64,000 nt of DNA from Rhizobium sp. LC145 (GCF_001005825.1 NZ_LBHV01000002.1:62001-126000), one strand, 5' to 3'; counted from the stretch's first letter, positions 1-10,460 are shown. Notes: a model not told the origin generated them from the letters alone. Numbers and translations are program-made.

Positions 1-1
1 G

Positions 2-67
2 ATTGGCCTTGGCGATCCCGATTTCGACATGAAGAAATACACCGACGAAATGTGGGGTGATATATGA
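2..67 (+). CDS. Antitoxin C-terminus (VapB-like), partial
   Basis: The window opens inside a reading frame whose last 21 residues run up to a TGA at 65-67. Its stop overlaps the start of the PIN-domain toxin gene in an ATGA arrangement, typical of an antitoxin upstream of its VapC partner. Only the C-terminal tail is visible (ending EMWGDI), so the DNA-binding fold cannot be seen. The antitoxin assignment rests on position and overlap. Confidence 0.6.
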   Translation: MGLGDPDFDMKKYTDEMWGDI

Positions 68-501
68 TGTTCATCGACGCCTCAGCTATCGTCGCTATCC
101 TGAAGCCAGAAGCGGATGCGGATGAGCTGCTGGACAGGCTCGAGAAAAGCGACGGACCCTTTTTCGTTTCGCCGTTGGTTCGCTACGAGGCGACTGTGTC
201 GCTTGCTCGCGCCCGGGCGCAACAAACAAAGAAGCCGACCGCTCCCACCCCGGAGATGCTCGAGATCGCCCGGGAGGCGGTCGACCTATTCGTGCAAGAT
301 ATTGAAGCGCGCGAGATCGATATCTCCAGCGAGATTGGGAAACGCGCCCTCGATGTGGCCACAATCTACGGAAAGGCAATTGGCCATCCGGCAGATCTGA
401 ATTTTGGTGATTGCTTTGCGTACGCCTGCGCCAAAGCGTATCGGCTCAAGCTGCTGTACAAAGGCGACGATTTCGCAAAAACCGGCCTCGCGCTCATTTA
501 G
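64..501 (+). CDS. vapC: PIN-domain ribonuclease toxin, VapC family
   Basis: A 145-residue protein of usual VapC length. PIN nucleases use a cluster of acidic residues to hold a metal ion and cut RNA. Here the N-terminal strand MFIDASAI carries Asp5, Glu42 lies in VRYEATVSL, Asp116 in the NFGDCFAYA motif, and Asp135-136 near the end. The start overlaps the stop of the upstream antitoxin frame by 4 bases, so the pair is probably translationally coupled. ATG at 67 is an alternative start. Target RNA cannot be told from sequence. Confidence 0.88.
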   Translation: MMFIDASAIVAILKPEADADELLDRLEKSDGPFFVSPLVRYEATVSLARARAQQTKKPTAPTPEMLEIAREAVDLFVQDIEAREIDISSEIGKRALDVATIYGKAIGHPADLNFGDCFAYACAKAYRLKLLYKGDDFAKTGLALI

Positions 502-626
502 CGGATGCGTTCACGCCAGAGCACATAGATGTAGCCGCTTGCCAACATAACGCCTGCAATGCCTTGACGAGCGGCGCCAGAAACCAGATCAGCAGGCCTC
601 CTGAAGAATGCGGTCCAATCGGTCAC
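498..626 (-). pseudogene. Possible remnant of a small membrane protein
   Basis: Minus-strand frame convergent with vapC. The frame stays open upstream of 626 but has no ATG; the given start is a GTG. The C-terminal part (GIAGVMLASGYIYVLWRE) looks like a membrane helix with a basic tail, which is why it is listed. I do not recognise the family. It could be chance, or the end of a decayed gene. Confidence 0.25.
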
Positions 627-827
627 ATCATGGTGGTAAAGAGGGCGACTCAGTTTAGAGCCACCATGCCAAGCGCACCAAATGTCCGTCCACGATGATT
701 AGGCGGTCCATCGCTTTTCCGTCAGTCTGACGGCAGAACAGCACGCGAACGTAGCCATGAATTCTCCCTTGCCTGGGAGCGAGACTCACGGTTCAATTCT
801 CCGGAACGGGTAAGGAATTAACGGCAG

Positions 828-1007
828 ATGGCTTACATTGACCAGATCATCATGTTCTGCGCCGGTATGTGGATGACGGCGGCAGGCCTTGGCTATGTGA
901 AGGTCAATACTCAAGTTCCGTGGGTTGTTAAAATCACACGGCATTTTCGATGGATGGGACCGTTGTTGATCGCCCTCTCCATTATACTGTTGTTTGAACC
1001 GCGCTAG
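828..1007 (+). CDS. Small membrane protein, hypothetical
   Basis: A 59-residue ORF starting MAYIDQIIMFCAG. Two hydrophobic stretches (about residues 4-20 and 43-56) flank a short basic segment (KITRHFRW), suggesting two membrane spans. A weak TAAGGA lies upstream. No family recognised. It is convergent with the cold-shock gene, and the hairpins at 1062-1105 lie between them. Confidence 0.5.
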   Translation: MAYIDQIIMFCAGMWMTAAGLGYVKVNTQVPWVVKITRHFRWMGPLLIALSIILLFEPR

Positions 1008-1061
1008 TTTTCAAGTCGCCATCATCGACGATGATGCGATCGTACTTTGCACGGCAATGCC

Positions 1062-1105
1062 GACGCCGCTTGGAACAAGCGGCGTCGCTAAAGGGCCATT
1101 TAGCG
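1062..1105. terminator. Two adjoining hairpins between convergent genes
   Basis: Arms 1062-1072 and 1076-1086 are an 11-bp perfect inverted repeat (GACGCCGCTTG) with a GAA loop. A second perfect 7-bp stem (CGCTAAA/TTTAGCG, 1086-1092 and 1099-1105) starts on the last base of the first. They sit downstream of the convergent small ORF and cspA, a natural place for transcription ends. No long U tract follows either strand. Confidence 0.5.
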
Positions 1106-1116
1106 CAGGGCGCCGA

Positions 1117-1317
1117 TCAAGCCAGTGTGACGTTTTCCGCTTTCGACTTTCCGGTCTTGCGGTCCTGACCCAGCTCGTAGCTGACTTTGTCTCCGTCTCG
1201 GAGCGATCCACCTTGCACCGCCGACACGTGGACGAACACATCTGCTCCACCATTGTCGGGCGTGATGAACCCAAAACCCTTGTCCTGATTGAAAAACTTA
1301 ACCGTACCGGTAGCCAT
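1117..1317 (-). CDS. cspA: Cold-shock protein, CspA family
   Basis: A 66-residue single CSD-domain nucleic-acid-binding protein, the usual family length. Both RNA-binding motifs are visible: [15 protein letters not shown] (RNP1) and DVFVHVSAV (RNP2). These proteins melt RNA structure, often at low temperature or in stationary phase. The start at 1317 is preferred over the ATG at 1323 because GAGG lies six bases before it. About 160 bp upstream hold no gene and could contain a structured leader, which is common for csp genes but not demonstrated here. Confidence 0.93.
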   Translation of the reverse strand: MATGTVKFFNQDKGFGFITPDNGGADVFVHVSAVQGGSLRDGDKVSYELGQDRKTGKSKAENVTLA

Positions 1318-1513
1318 AAACATCCTCGTGAGCTGAGCGGCATTCGTGCCGCGGGGGGAGCTTATTCATCGCAGCGCCAGTCTGCAATCCTTTCTTCCTA
1401 GATTCGGCAATCTAAGCGAGTTTTGACCCGGTGGGGCTCCATACGACCGCAGCCGTGCAGAGCCCCGTGGGAGGTAGGCAGTGGAAATATCCTTGCCGCG
1501 TGGTGACGACAGC

Positions 1514-2824
1514 TCAGATATTGGCAAGCAAGTCGTTGATCCGGCTTTCCGCACCGGAAAGCGCATCCTCGATCGATTTGTCGCCGTTCACGGCAGCTCC
1601 GATTTCGTCACCGATGATGTCTTGGATGGCGAATTGGCGCTGGACGGCGGCGGGCAGCGAGCGGCCGGTCTCGGCAATCTCCGCAATGTTCTCGCGGTGC
1701 GGCAGGCTCTTGAACTCCGGCATGTCGAACACGGTCTTCACAGCCGGCAGGTGGCCGGTGCGTGCCCACTGGAAGTCGTTCTCGGCCAGGAACTTGAACA
1801 GCTTGGCTATCGCCGCGGTCTGTTCGGGGGAGCGGTCCTTTTTGGGCATGACCCAACTATGGCCATCGGCATAGGTACTGTCTTGCGCAGGGAACAATTG
1901 CGGCACCGGATAGACGGTATAGCCGCCGGAAAGCGCCGTACCCGCCTTTTCCGCTTGCGCGACATAGTCGCCGATCAACCAGGTGCCGTTGACCGATATG
2001 CCTCCGTCCCCATTGGCAAAAGCGGAAACGGCGGCCGCATAGTCGAGCCCGAGCGTGGTAATTCCCTCGTCCTTGGTGCGTTTGATCAATTCGACCGCGG
2101 CCTTGGCTTCAGGCGTGTTCAACTTGATCTTCGTTGGGTCGGCGAAGAAATCGGCTTTCTGTTGTTGCAACAGGGTGTAGAGAATGCGGGCATAGGACGC
2201 CGTCTCGTTTGCAAGGATCTGCACGAGATAGGGCTTGCCGGTCTTTTCCTTGAACTGCTTGCCCTGCGCGATCAGTTCGTCGGCGGAGGTCGGCAGGATC
2301 GGCGTGCCATCGGCGTTGAGGAGACCCGCCTCCTTCATCAGATTGAGGTTGACATGGAACAGCATGGTCCAGTTGTCGAAGGGAAGTCCGAATATCTGGC
2401 CTTCCTTTGTCACGCCACCGCGAGCCGCATCGGTGAAGCTGTCGGGCGAGATGCCCTGGCTTGCGAGGACCTCGTCGATCGGTTCGATCAGGCCGCGGGA
2501 CTGATAGTCGGAGATCGCCGAATAGTGCATCGAGACCACGTCGGGGGCCGCCCCCGAGGCAAGCTGTGCGTTCAATTGATCGTAGCCCGGCCATTCGACG
2601 GTCGTAACATTCACGTTGATATCCGGATTGTCGGCCTCGAACTTGTTGATCAGCGCGGTAATGATGCCGCACTCACCGACCGCCGAGGATACGTCAGTGA
2701 CATTGCCGTAATCGGCATCGCATGCGCCGAAGAAGCGCTGGAGTTCGATCGTCGTATTTGCCTGGGCAGCGGAGCCGTATGTGAGGGCAATCAGTGCTGC
2801 AGTGCTTAAAAGGATACGTCTCAT
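1514..2824 (-). CDS. Sugar ABC transporter substrate-binding protein
   Basis: A 436-residue periplasmic binding protein of the extracellular solute-binding family 1 (MalE-like). It starts with a signal peptide (MRRILLSTAALIALTYG, cleavage after AAQA). A good ribosome site (GGGAGAGAG) precedes the ATG. The open frame extends far upstream, but that extension is a shadow of the permease genes. It is the last gene of the minus-strand operon with two permeases, an ATPase and a GH51 arabinofuranosidase, so arabinose-containing oligosaccharides are the likely ligand. That substrate is inferred from context. Confidence 0.9.
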   Translation of the reverse strand: MRRILLSTAALIALTYGSAAQANTTIELQRFFGACDADYGNVTDVSSAVGECGIITALINKFEADNPDINVNVTTVEWPGYDQLNAQLASGAAPDVVSMHYSAISDYQSRGLIEPIDEVLASQGISPDSFTDAARGGVTKEGQIFGLPFDNWTMLFHVNLNLMKEAGLLNADGTPILPTSADELIAQGKQFKEKTGKPYLVQILANETASYARILYTLLQQQKADFFADPTKIKLNTPEAKAAVELIKRTKDEGITTLGLDYAAAVSAFANGDGGISVNGTWLIGDYVAQAEKAGTALSGGYTVYPVPQLFPAQDSTYADGHSWVMPKKDRSPEQTAAIAKLFKFLAENDFQWARTGHLPAVKTVFDMPEFKSLPHRENIAEIAETGRSLPAAVQRQFAIQDIIGDEIGAAVNGDKSIEDALSGAESRINDLLANI

Positions 2825-2907
2825 GGCAGTCTCTCTCCCTTCGGTTTCGGGCGCTCGGGCCCGTTGATTGAAACTGGCGCGACCGAACTCCTCCCGGCCG
2901 CACCAGG

Positions 2908-3759
2908 CTACTTCACAGCGCCGCCTGACACGGCGGTGACGATGTGGCGCTGGAAAATCAGATAGACGACAAGCACCGGCAGACTTGCGAACACGGCCTG
3001 CGAGGCCAGAAAGCCCAAGCCCTCGCTCTGCGCGAAATTCGTCTGGGACGACGCGATGCCGACCGTCAGCGTGAACATGTCTTTCTTGGTTGCCGAAATC
3101 AGCGGCCACCAATAGTCGTTCCATCCATGCAGAAAGGTGAAAATACCGAGCGTGGCCTGCGCGGGCAGGGTGAGCGGCAGCATGATCTTCCAGAAGATGC
3201 GAAACTGGGAAGCGTTGTCGAGCAGCGCCGCTTCGTCGATCTCCTTCGGGATGGCGCGGAAGAACTGCGTCATCAGGAAGACGCCGAAAGCTGAGGACAA
3301 TCCCGGCAGCATGAGGCCAAGATAGGTGTTGTGCAACCCGAACCAGTTGAACATCTGGTGGCGCGCGATGATCACGGCCTGCTCGGGAACAGCAAGTCCG
3401 AACAGCACAATGACGAACAATGTGCGGCGAAACGGGAATTCCAGCCTGGCGAAGGCATAGCCCGCCAGCGAGGAGAGCACCAGGACGCCGAGTGTCTGGC
3501 CGCTCGCCACGACCAGGCTGTTGAAGAACCAGCCGAACACCCGCGAGGTTTGCAGGATGTTGAGATAATTGACTGCGGTGTAGGGAAGCCGGAACACCGA
3601 ATCCGTACCCAGCATCAGTTCCTGGTTGTTCTTGATCGATAGTCCGACCAGCCAGGCAACCGGGGCCATCATGACCACCGAAAGCACGCCGGCAATCCAC
3701 AGCAGCGTAGGATTGGTCGTCAAGGCGTCGGGTTTGTAAGTCTTGTTGTTCGCAGCCAT
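2908..3759 (-). CDS. Sugar ABC transporter permease, MalG-like
   Basis: A 283-residue inner-membrane permease of the carbohydrate type (binding-protein-dependent inner-membrane component). The cytoplasmic EAA loop that contacts the ATPase is visible (EIDEAALLDNASQFRIFWKI). The start at 3759 is chosen because GGAG lies about 8 bases upstream; the longer frame runs into the neighbouring permease. The stop of the MalF-like gene lies 2 bases upstream, so the two are co-translated. Confidence 0.92.
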   Translation of the reverse strand: MAANNKTYKPDALTTNPTLLWIAGVLSVVMMAPVAWLVGLSIKNNQELMLGTDSVFRLPYTAVNYLNILQTSRVFGWFFNSLVVASGQTLGVLVLSSLAGYAFARLEFPFRRTLFVIVLFGLAVPEQAVIIARHQMFNWFGLHNTYLGLMLPGLSSAFGVFLMTQFFRAIPKEIDEAALLDNASQFRIFWKIMLPLTLPAQATLGIFTFLHGWNDYWWPLISATKKDMFTLTVGIASSQTNFAQSEGLGFLASQAVFASLPVLVVYLIFQRHIVTAVSGGAVK

Positions 3760-3761
3760 GC

Positions 3762-4636
3762 TCAGTTCTCCGTCTTGCGCGTCGAGACGACGTATTGGGC
3801 CATGGCCGCGCATAGGATGATGAGGAACAGAATTTGCGAGGCTGCCGCGCCCTTGCCGATATCCCAGCGCACGAACCCGACTTCATAAATGTACATGACA
3901 AGCGGACGTGAGGTGCCGTTGGGGCCGCCATTGGTCATCAATTGCGCCTGTCCGAACAGCTGGAACTGCATGACGATCTGGATGATCGTCACCAGCATGA
4001 TGGTGCGCGCGATGGAGGGCAGGGTGATGCGTGTCAGTACGCGCCAGGGACTGGCATTGTCGAGCGCGGCGGCTTCGTAGAGATCCGCCGGAATTTGCTG
4101 GAGCGCGGCAAGGAACAGCATCATCGGCAGGCCGAGGCACCACCAGACGGTCGCCACGCCGATCGAAAATAGCGACCACCCGCTGGTCGACAGGAAGTGG
4201 ATCGGCTCGGCGCCCAAGTGTTTGAAGATAACCGACATCAGGCCGTCGCCCGGAATGAACACGAAGCGCCAGATCAATGTCACGATGGTGACCGACAGGA
4301 CGGAAGACGAGAAGAACAGCCCGCGGAAGAAAGAGGTCGCACGGGTCGTCCTGTTGAGCGCGAGCGCGAGGAAAAGCCCAAGCGCCACCAGCGAGGGAAC
4401 GCTGACGATTACGAAGACGATCGTGTTGCGAAGTGCCTGGAGGAAGACCGGATCGGCAAACACCCGGACATAGTTGGCCAATCCCACGAAACGGCCGGGG
4501 CCGAAAAGATCCACCTTGTGCAGGCTGAGCCATATACCCCAGAACAACGGGAAGACGAGCAGCAGAGCAAATGCCGAAAGATAGGGCAGAATGAACAGCC
4601 CATGGCTCCACTGGCTGCGACGGTAGGTCTTTGCCA

Positions 4637-4637
<1 letters not shown>
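3762..4637 (-). CDS. Sugar ABC transporter permease, MalF-like
   Basis: A 291-residue permease with about six membrane spans. It partners the MalG-like protein. The EAA loop is seen as DLYEAAALDNASPWRVLTRI. Its ATG overlaps the TGA of the ATPase gene by one base (TGATG), indicating translational coupling within the operon. The first residues (AKTYRRSQWSHGLFILPYL) match the cytoplasmic N-terminus and first span of this family. Confidence 0.92.
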
Positions 4638-5734
<1,097 letters not shown>

Positions 5735-5761
5735 GGTTCCTCCTCCCTGTCGTGGCCGCGG

Positions 5762-7270
5762 TCAGGCGCCGAGCCGGATCATCCGGTAGCTGAGAGGCGA
5801 AATCCTCGCCCGCAGCCGTCTGCCCGAAGCGTCGACCCCGGTGCCGTCCTGCGGCACGATCGCTTCGGTTTCAGGACCGTTCGTCGCGCGCAGGCTGTGC
5901 CCTTCCATCACCTTGTCCATCACCACCCGTCGCTCGCCGAACCCCTCCAGCGCGAGATCGAGATCGATGCTTTCGCTCTGGTGGCGGTTGACGATGAAGA
6001 AGGTCAGTGCGCCATCGCTCTCCGTTTCCACCGCGGAGATGTCGAGATAGGCGACATTGTCGGCGAAATCCGTCGCATAGCCGGGGCAATCCAGTGCCAG
6101 CTGCAGCGCCTTGCCGCGTCCGTAACGGGAGGCGAAAAGGTATGGATAATAGGTTGTCTGACGCCAGGCCGGACCACCTGGCACGGTCATGATCGGTGCG
6201 ATCACATTGACGAGTTGGGCAAGGCAGCCGACCTTCACCACATCCGACCGGCGGATGAAAGTATTGAGGATGCAGCCGACTTGCAGCACGTCCTCGAAAT
6301 TGTAGATGTCTTCCAAAAGCGCCGGGGCGTGCGGCCAGCCGTCCTTGCCCTCCAGAACCTTCCGGTCCTGCTCGCGCGAATGATACCAGACATTCCACTC
6401 GTCGAAGCTGATATAGACATCCTTCTTCGACCGCTTCTTTGCTTTGGTGAAGGCGATGACACCGGCGATGGTGGCGATGTAGTCGTCGAGCTTGGCGTTC
6501 TGTGCAAGATAGGCGGCCGTATCGCCGGCGTGATTGTCGAAATACATGTGCAGGCTGATGTAGTCGACGGAATCGTAGGTGTAATCGAGCACGGTCGCTT
6601 CCCATGCCGGATATGTTGGCATCTTCGGCGAGGAAGAACCACATACGACAAGCTCGATCGACTTGTCGAAGGCGCGCATGGCTTTCGCGGTTTCAAAGGC
6701 CAGCCGTCCATATTCGTCCGCCGTCTTCTGGCCGATCTGCCAGGGGCCGTCCATCTCGTTGCCCAGGCACCACATCTTGACGTTCCAGGGCTCCTCGCGG
6801 CCGTTCTTGCGGCGCAGGTCCGACCAGTAGCTGCCGCCGGGATGGTTGACGTATTCGAGGAAGGCACGTGCCTGGTCGAGGCCGCGGGAGCCGAGATTGA
6901 CCGCCAGCATCATCTCGGTGCCGGCGGCTTTCGCCCAGTCGGCGAATTCATGGATGCCGACGTGATTGCTCTCGGAGCTGTGCCAGGCGAGATCGAGCCG
7001 GACGGGACGTTCCTCGCGTGGCCCGATGCCATCCTCCCAGTTATAGGCGGAGACGAAATTGCCACCGGGATAGCGCACGATCGGCACATCCAGCTCACGC
7101 ACCAGGTCGATGACGTCGCGGCGCATGCCGTTCTCGTCGGCGGTCGGATGATCGGGCTCATAGATGCCGCTATAGACCGCGCGTCCAAGATGCTCGATGA
7201 ACGAGCCATAAAGTCGCGCGTCGATCGTGCTGACCACATAACCGCTGTGGACGGTCCCGGCTGCCCGCAT
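5762..7270 (-). CDS. abfA: GH51 alpha-L-arabinofuranosidase
   Basis: A 502-residue glycoside hydrolase family 51 enzyme that releases L-arabinofuranose from short arabino-oligosaccharides. The catalytic acid/base Glu (about residue 172) lies in CLGNEMDGPW, and the nucleophile Glu (about 291) in SFDEWNVWYH. No signal peptide is present, so it acts in the cytoplasm after uptake by the adjacent ABC system. The start at 7270 is preferred over 7288 because GGAGG lies 6 bases before it. A perfect palindrome at 7298-7313 lies just upstream. Confidence 0.94.
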   Translation of the reverse strand: MRAAGTVHSGYVVSTIDARLYGSFIEHLGRAVYSGIYEPDHPTADENGMRRDVIDLVRELDVPIVRYPGGNFVSAYNWEDGIGPREERPVRLDLAWHSSESNHVGIHEFADWAKAAGTEMMLAVNLGSRGLDQARAFLEYVNHPGGSYWSDLRRKNGREEPWNVKMWCLGNEMDGPWQIGQKTADEYGRLAFETAKAMRAFDKSIELVVCGSSSPKMPTYPAWEATVLDYTYDSVDYISLHMYFDNHAGDTAAYLAQNAKLDDYIATIAGVIAFTKAKKRSKKDVYISFDEWNVWYHSREQDRKVLEGKDGWPHAPALLEDIYNFEDVLQVGCILNTFIRRSDVVKVGCLAQLVNVIAPIMTVPGGPAWRQTTYYPYLFASRYGRGKALQLALDCPGYATDFADNVAYLDISAVETESDGALTFFIVNRHQSESIDLDLALEGFGERRVVMDKVMEGHSLRATNGPETEAIVPQDGTGVDASGRRLRARISPLSYRMIRLGA

Positions 7271-7297
7271 TCTCTTCCTCCCATGCATATCATATTA

Positions 7298-7313
7298 TCA
7301 GATATATATCTGA
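7298..7313. promoter_or_regulatory. 16-bp perfect palindrome, candidate operator
   Basis: TCAGATATATATCTGA is a perfect inverted repeat about 28 bp before the arabinofuranosidase start, in the 112-bp gap after the ArsR-type regulator gene. It is the right size and place for a site bound by a dimeric winged-helix regulator, probably the upstream gene's product. A TCAGAT half-site also occurs near 8393, upstream of the regulator. Confidence 0.55.
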
Positions 7314-7382
7314 ATTAAGGATAAAATACACGGGTCCGGTCGGCCGTCAAGCCGGTCGCTGGAATTTTGCAGCAGGGGTCGC

Positions 7383-8303
7383 TCAGGCCTTCAGGCGCAG
7401 GATGATGTCCTGGTCGTAATTGCCGAAGCCTCGGCCGAAGATGTTGATGCCACCCGGGTGTTTCGCCGTCTCCGGCACTTCTATGCGTAGCCGGATCGAG
7501 CGGTGCTCCAGCAAGGCGAGGTCGGCAAGGCAGGTGTCGGAAACGCGCACACCGTCGATGAAGGTGCCGGTCGGCGTGACGCGAAAACTTTTCAGGACGC
7601 CGTATTGGCTGCCGCGCAGCTTCCACCAGTCCGGCGTATACTTGCCGCGGCGGTCGCCGAAATCACCAGGTGAAGTCCAGGTGACAATCGGCTTGCCATT
7701 AATGGAGATGGTGATGTCCGACGGCCAGTTATCGGACGTTCCGGGCACTTCCGAGGACAGTTCCAGAAGCAGTTCCAGTTCCCGGATTTCTGCTCCCTTT
7801 ATCCTGGCATTGTTGGGAAACTGGTAGTCCACATAGCCGCGGGTGAACCAGAGGAGGCCCGCCTTCATGCGGTCCGGCGCCAGAAAGGTATCGGGATTGT
7901 CGAGATAGCCGATAATGCCTTCCTGCGAGCACATACCGCAGGGCGCAAAGACGTCATATCCGCTGTAAAGGCCGACCGGCATCGCCACCTCGATCGCCTC
8001 ATCAACCGTTTCCTTCGGGCTGGAAAAGCTTATGACGATCTCGTCGTGGACGGCATGGCAGATCTTTTGACTGCCCTTGCGCGCCTTCTGAACCTCGGTG
8101 CGGATCAATCCGGCCTCTTCCATCTGGTTCAGATGCGTCGACGTGGTGGATTGCGGCAGGTCGAGCCTGTCGGCAATGTCGTTGACATTGAGCGGTCCGC
8201 TTGCATGGAGCAGTTCCAGTATAGAGAGCCGGGCGGGGGCTGCAAGACACTTGAGTACTTCTTTGCCGTCCTCAGGCGTGATCATCAGAAACCGACTGCT
8301 CAA
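7383..8303 (-). CDS. ArsR-type transcriptional regulator with large C-terminal domain
   Basis: About 306 residues, much longer than typical ArsR proteins (~100). Residues ~10-85 are a winged helix (recognition region LDLPQSTTSTHLNQMEEAGLI). The ~220-residue remainder contains three cysteines (CGMCSQEG preceded by another), tryptophan-rich beta-type segments and ends in GFGNYDQDIILRLKA; I do not recognise it, but it may sense a sugar. Start choice is open: TTG at 8303 has GGGAG 6 bases upstream, and ATG at 8285 has only a weak site. It is first in the arabinose operon. Confidence 0.8.
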   Translation of the reverse strand: MSSRFLMITPEDGKEVLKCLAAPARLSILELLHASGPLNVNDIADRLDLPQSTTSTHLNQMEEAGLIRTEVQKARKGSQKICHAVHDEIVISFSSPKETVDEAIEVAMPVGLYSGYDVFAPCGMCSQEGIIGYLDNPDTFLAPDRMKAGLLWFTRGYVDYQFPNNARIKGAEIRELELLLELSSEVPGTSDNWPSDITISINGKPIVTWTSPGDFGDRRGKYTPDWWKLRGSQYGVLKSFRVTPTGTFIDGVRVSDTCLADLALLEHRSIRLRIEVPETAKHPGGINIFGRGFGNYDQDIILRLKA

Positions 8304-8488
8304 AATGCGCTCCCTCAATGCATTTTTTGATTTGTATCTGGTTTTCTGATCCGATCAAGGCCAAAGAGGAATCCATCTCGCGCACCTCGCCAGTCAGATT
8401 TGACATCGGCAAGGCTGTATTTGCGGACCGGCGGAAGGGAACTCTCCTGTTATCTGCGGGTTTGCAGGAACAACCTGCGGAGGTTCAC

Positions 8489-8620
8489 ATGGGCAAACGT
8501 ACCATCCTTCTGGCGAGCATTGTCGTGCTGGTTCTGATCGCCATGCTCGCAGTCAGGCCGTTCATGGCCTCGGTGGACCCGAACAACGGACCATCGTCGC
8601 CGCATGCCATAGATCAATAA
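8489..8620 (+). CDS. Small single-span membrane protein, hypothetical
   Basis: A 43-residue ORF, MGKRTILLASIVVLVLIAML at its start, with one clear membrane helix (residues 5-22) and a short polar tail rich in Pro/Ser/Asn. A strong GCGGAGG ribosome site lies 5 bases before the ATG, which is the main reason to believe it. Function unknown. Confidence 0.55.
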   Translation: MGKRTILLASIVVLVLIAMLAVRPFMASVDPNNGPSSPHAIDQ

Positions 8621-8680
8621 ACACTGGATTCATGGGTTGAGCGGCGGCCATCTTGTTCGGCATCCGATGAAGCCGCGGCG

Positions 8681-8890
8681 TTAGCGACGGCGGCCCCGCA
8701 CCGCCCTTGCACGGCCTCTCCGACACCCCAGCGGCGGCTCGCCGGGCCGGGCGATCAGATATATCTCGACCTGCGGCGCCTCTGTAATGCGCAGAATGGG
8801 ATTTCTATGCGCCCGACATGGAGGCGGATCATGCCGTCCGCATGGATTTCGATCTGCGCGTTGAGCAAGTGTCATGCCCGACCAGGCATG
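8681..8890 (-). pseudogene. Decayed ORF remnant in the 8.6-9.1 kb gap
   Basis: Two minus-strand frames carry protein-like stretches that join across a frameshift near 8800: IEIHADGMIRLHVGRIEIP in one frame and ILRITEAPQVEIYLIARP in the next. Together they resemble a broken gene ending at 8681. No family recognised and no start seen. The rest of 8621-9052 shows nothing else I can support. Confidence 0.25.
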
Positions 8891-9052
8891 CCTATCGTAA
8901 AAACCAACGTGCCGGAACCAAGCACAAGACAGGGCAGGAAAGATCACTCATCGCGCCATCTCACGCGCAGCCCGGCGGAGAGGTCGAAAACGGTCAGCAG
9001 GGTCAGAATGCTTCATGGCCGTTTCGGTAGTTGGTAGGTCTAGCGGTAGCTA

Positions 9053-9075
9053 TTCACCCGTTTTGATGGGTTGAA
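9053..9075. promoter_or_regulatory. Imperfect inverted repeat upstream of hipA
   Basis: TTCACCC and GGGTTGAA face each other across GTTTTGAT, ending 45 bp before the hipA start in an AT-rich stretch that would suit a promoter. HipB-type regulators bind such repeats to autorepress their operon, so this is a candidate operator. Confidence 0.4.
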
Positions 9076-9120
9076 TAAATGGAAAAAATGCATTATTTGT
9101 ACCATTGAAAGGGTCAATTA

Positions 9121-10443
9121 ATGCGCCTAACGCTCCAAACCCATTTTGATGGTGAGTGGCATTACGCTGCGACGGTGGAAATCAAGGACGCCGCCGCCGG
9201 CTTCCAGGGCGCGTCTATCGTCGATTACGATCTCGACTATTTCGTCAATGTGGCATCAGCGGAGTTCGCGGCTGGAAAGATGGTCCGCGACCATCGCGCA
9301 TTGTCAGTACGTTATCCTGTTGACCTCGAAAACCGATATAGCCGCAGCTGGCCTCCCTTCCTTTTGGATCTTATACCCCAGGGGCATGCAAGGCGAAAAC
9401 TTGCCGAGCACCTCAGCCTTGCTGAAGGCTCACGGGCTTCCGATCTGCCGCTGCTTCTCCGATCCGCGACAGGCGGCATAGGCAATATCCGGATCAAGGA
9501 AGCGACCGAGGCTGAAACGGAACGGCTGCGCGGTGTTGAGCGCCAAGGGGTTACAGAAGCGGAAATCCTAGAGCGCTCCGATCGTTTCATGGAAGTCGCG
9601 GATCGCTTTGGAATGCTCGCCTCCGGCTCAAGCGGCCTGCAAGGTGAATGGCCGAAGGTCTCGATGACCCAGGCGAATGACGGGCTCTACTATCCCGACA
9701 GCTTCGTGACCGATGATGAGGCCGTGCGCCACGTCATCGTCAAGCTAGTACGCAGCAACGAGCCTGTGGACCGCCTGATCCTCGAAGGCGAAGCCCTCTA
9801 TTCGCGGATCGCTCAAGAGATCGGTCTGAATGTCAGCGAACCATCAACCTATGCCGAAGGCGTCCTGATTATTCCTCGTTTCGACCGGAAGAAAAAAGAA
9901 AGCGGCGGAACCGTCCGGCTAGGGCAGGAAAGCCTTGTATCCGCGATCGGCATTGCCGATTTCGGCCATGTCGGCACGCATGAGGCCTATATCGACGTTC
10001 TGCGTCAAAATTCGGCCGATCCCTTCGCGGACATTGTAGAATACCTGAAGCGCGACATCGCCAATCTGGCGCTCGGTAATCCCGACAATCACGGTCGGAA
10101 TTCCGCATTGAGCAAACACCAGGACGGCACGATCCGGCTGTCTCCGCTTTTTGATTTCGCGCCGATGCGGCTTGCCAAGGAGGGTATCGTTCGCTCCACC
10201 CGATGGGCGATGATGCGTGACGGCGGTCTTGACCACCTCCCCAATTGGAAACGGATTTCCGCCGAACTGATGCCTGATCCTGCAGAGCAGAAAGCGCTTG
10301 CGACCGCTCTTTCCGAGTTTGCCGAACATCTGCGCCGGGCTCCGGCCATGGCGAAAGATTTGAGCGCGTCTCCAGAGATACTGGACCGTGCGATGGGACG
10401 CTGCTTCGCGATAACGGACAGCCTTCTAGCGGCGTGCCAATGA
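9121..10443 (+). CDS. hipA: HipA-family serine/threonine kinase toxin
   Basis: A 440-residue HipA-type protein, normal length. The fold is a PI3K-like kinase that in known members phosphorylates an aminoacyl-tRNA synthetase. Visible elements: the Gly-rich ATP loop (ASGSSGLQGEWPK, residue ~165), the strand lysine in HVIVKL, RFDR, the catalytic loop GNPDNHGRNSAL (Asp and Asn conserved) and the DFAP metal motif. A GAAAGGG lies before the ATG. The antitoxin gene is downstream, opposite to the classical hipBA order. Confidence 0.87.
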   Translation: MRLTLQTHFDGEWHYAATVEIKDAAAGFQGASIVDYDLDYFVNVASAEFAAGKMVRDHRALSVRYPVDLENRYSRSWPPFLLDLIPQGHARRKLAEHLSLAEGSRASDLPLLLRSATGGIGNIRIKEATEAETERLRGVERQGVTEAEILERSDRFMEVADRFGMLASGSSGLQGEWPKVSMTQANDGLYYPDSFVTDDEAVRHVIVKLVRSNEPVDRLILEGEALYSRIAQEIGLNVSEPSTYAEGVLIIPRFDRKKKESGGTVRLGQESLVSAIGIADFGHVGTHEAYIDVLRQNSADPFADIVEYLKRDIANLALGNPDNHGRNSALSKHQDGTIRLSPLFDFAPMRLAKEGIVRSTRWAMMRDGGLDHLPNWKRISAELMPDPAEQKALATALSEFAEHLRRAPAMAKDLSASPEILDRAMGRCFAITDSLLAACQ

Positions 10444-10460
10444 TGTCGGAGAACCGTTGA

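Noticed and set aside
1514..3931. 805-codon minus frame suggesting a permease-binding protein fusion
   Set aside because: The upstream half is out of frame with the real permease gene; a signal peptide and ribosome site mark the true start at 2824.
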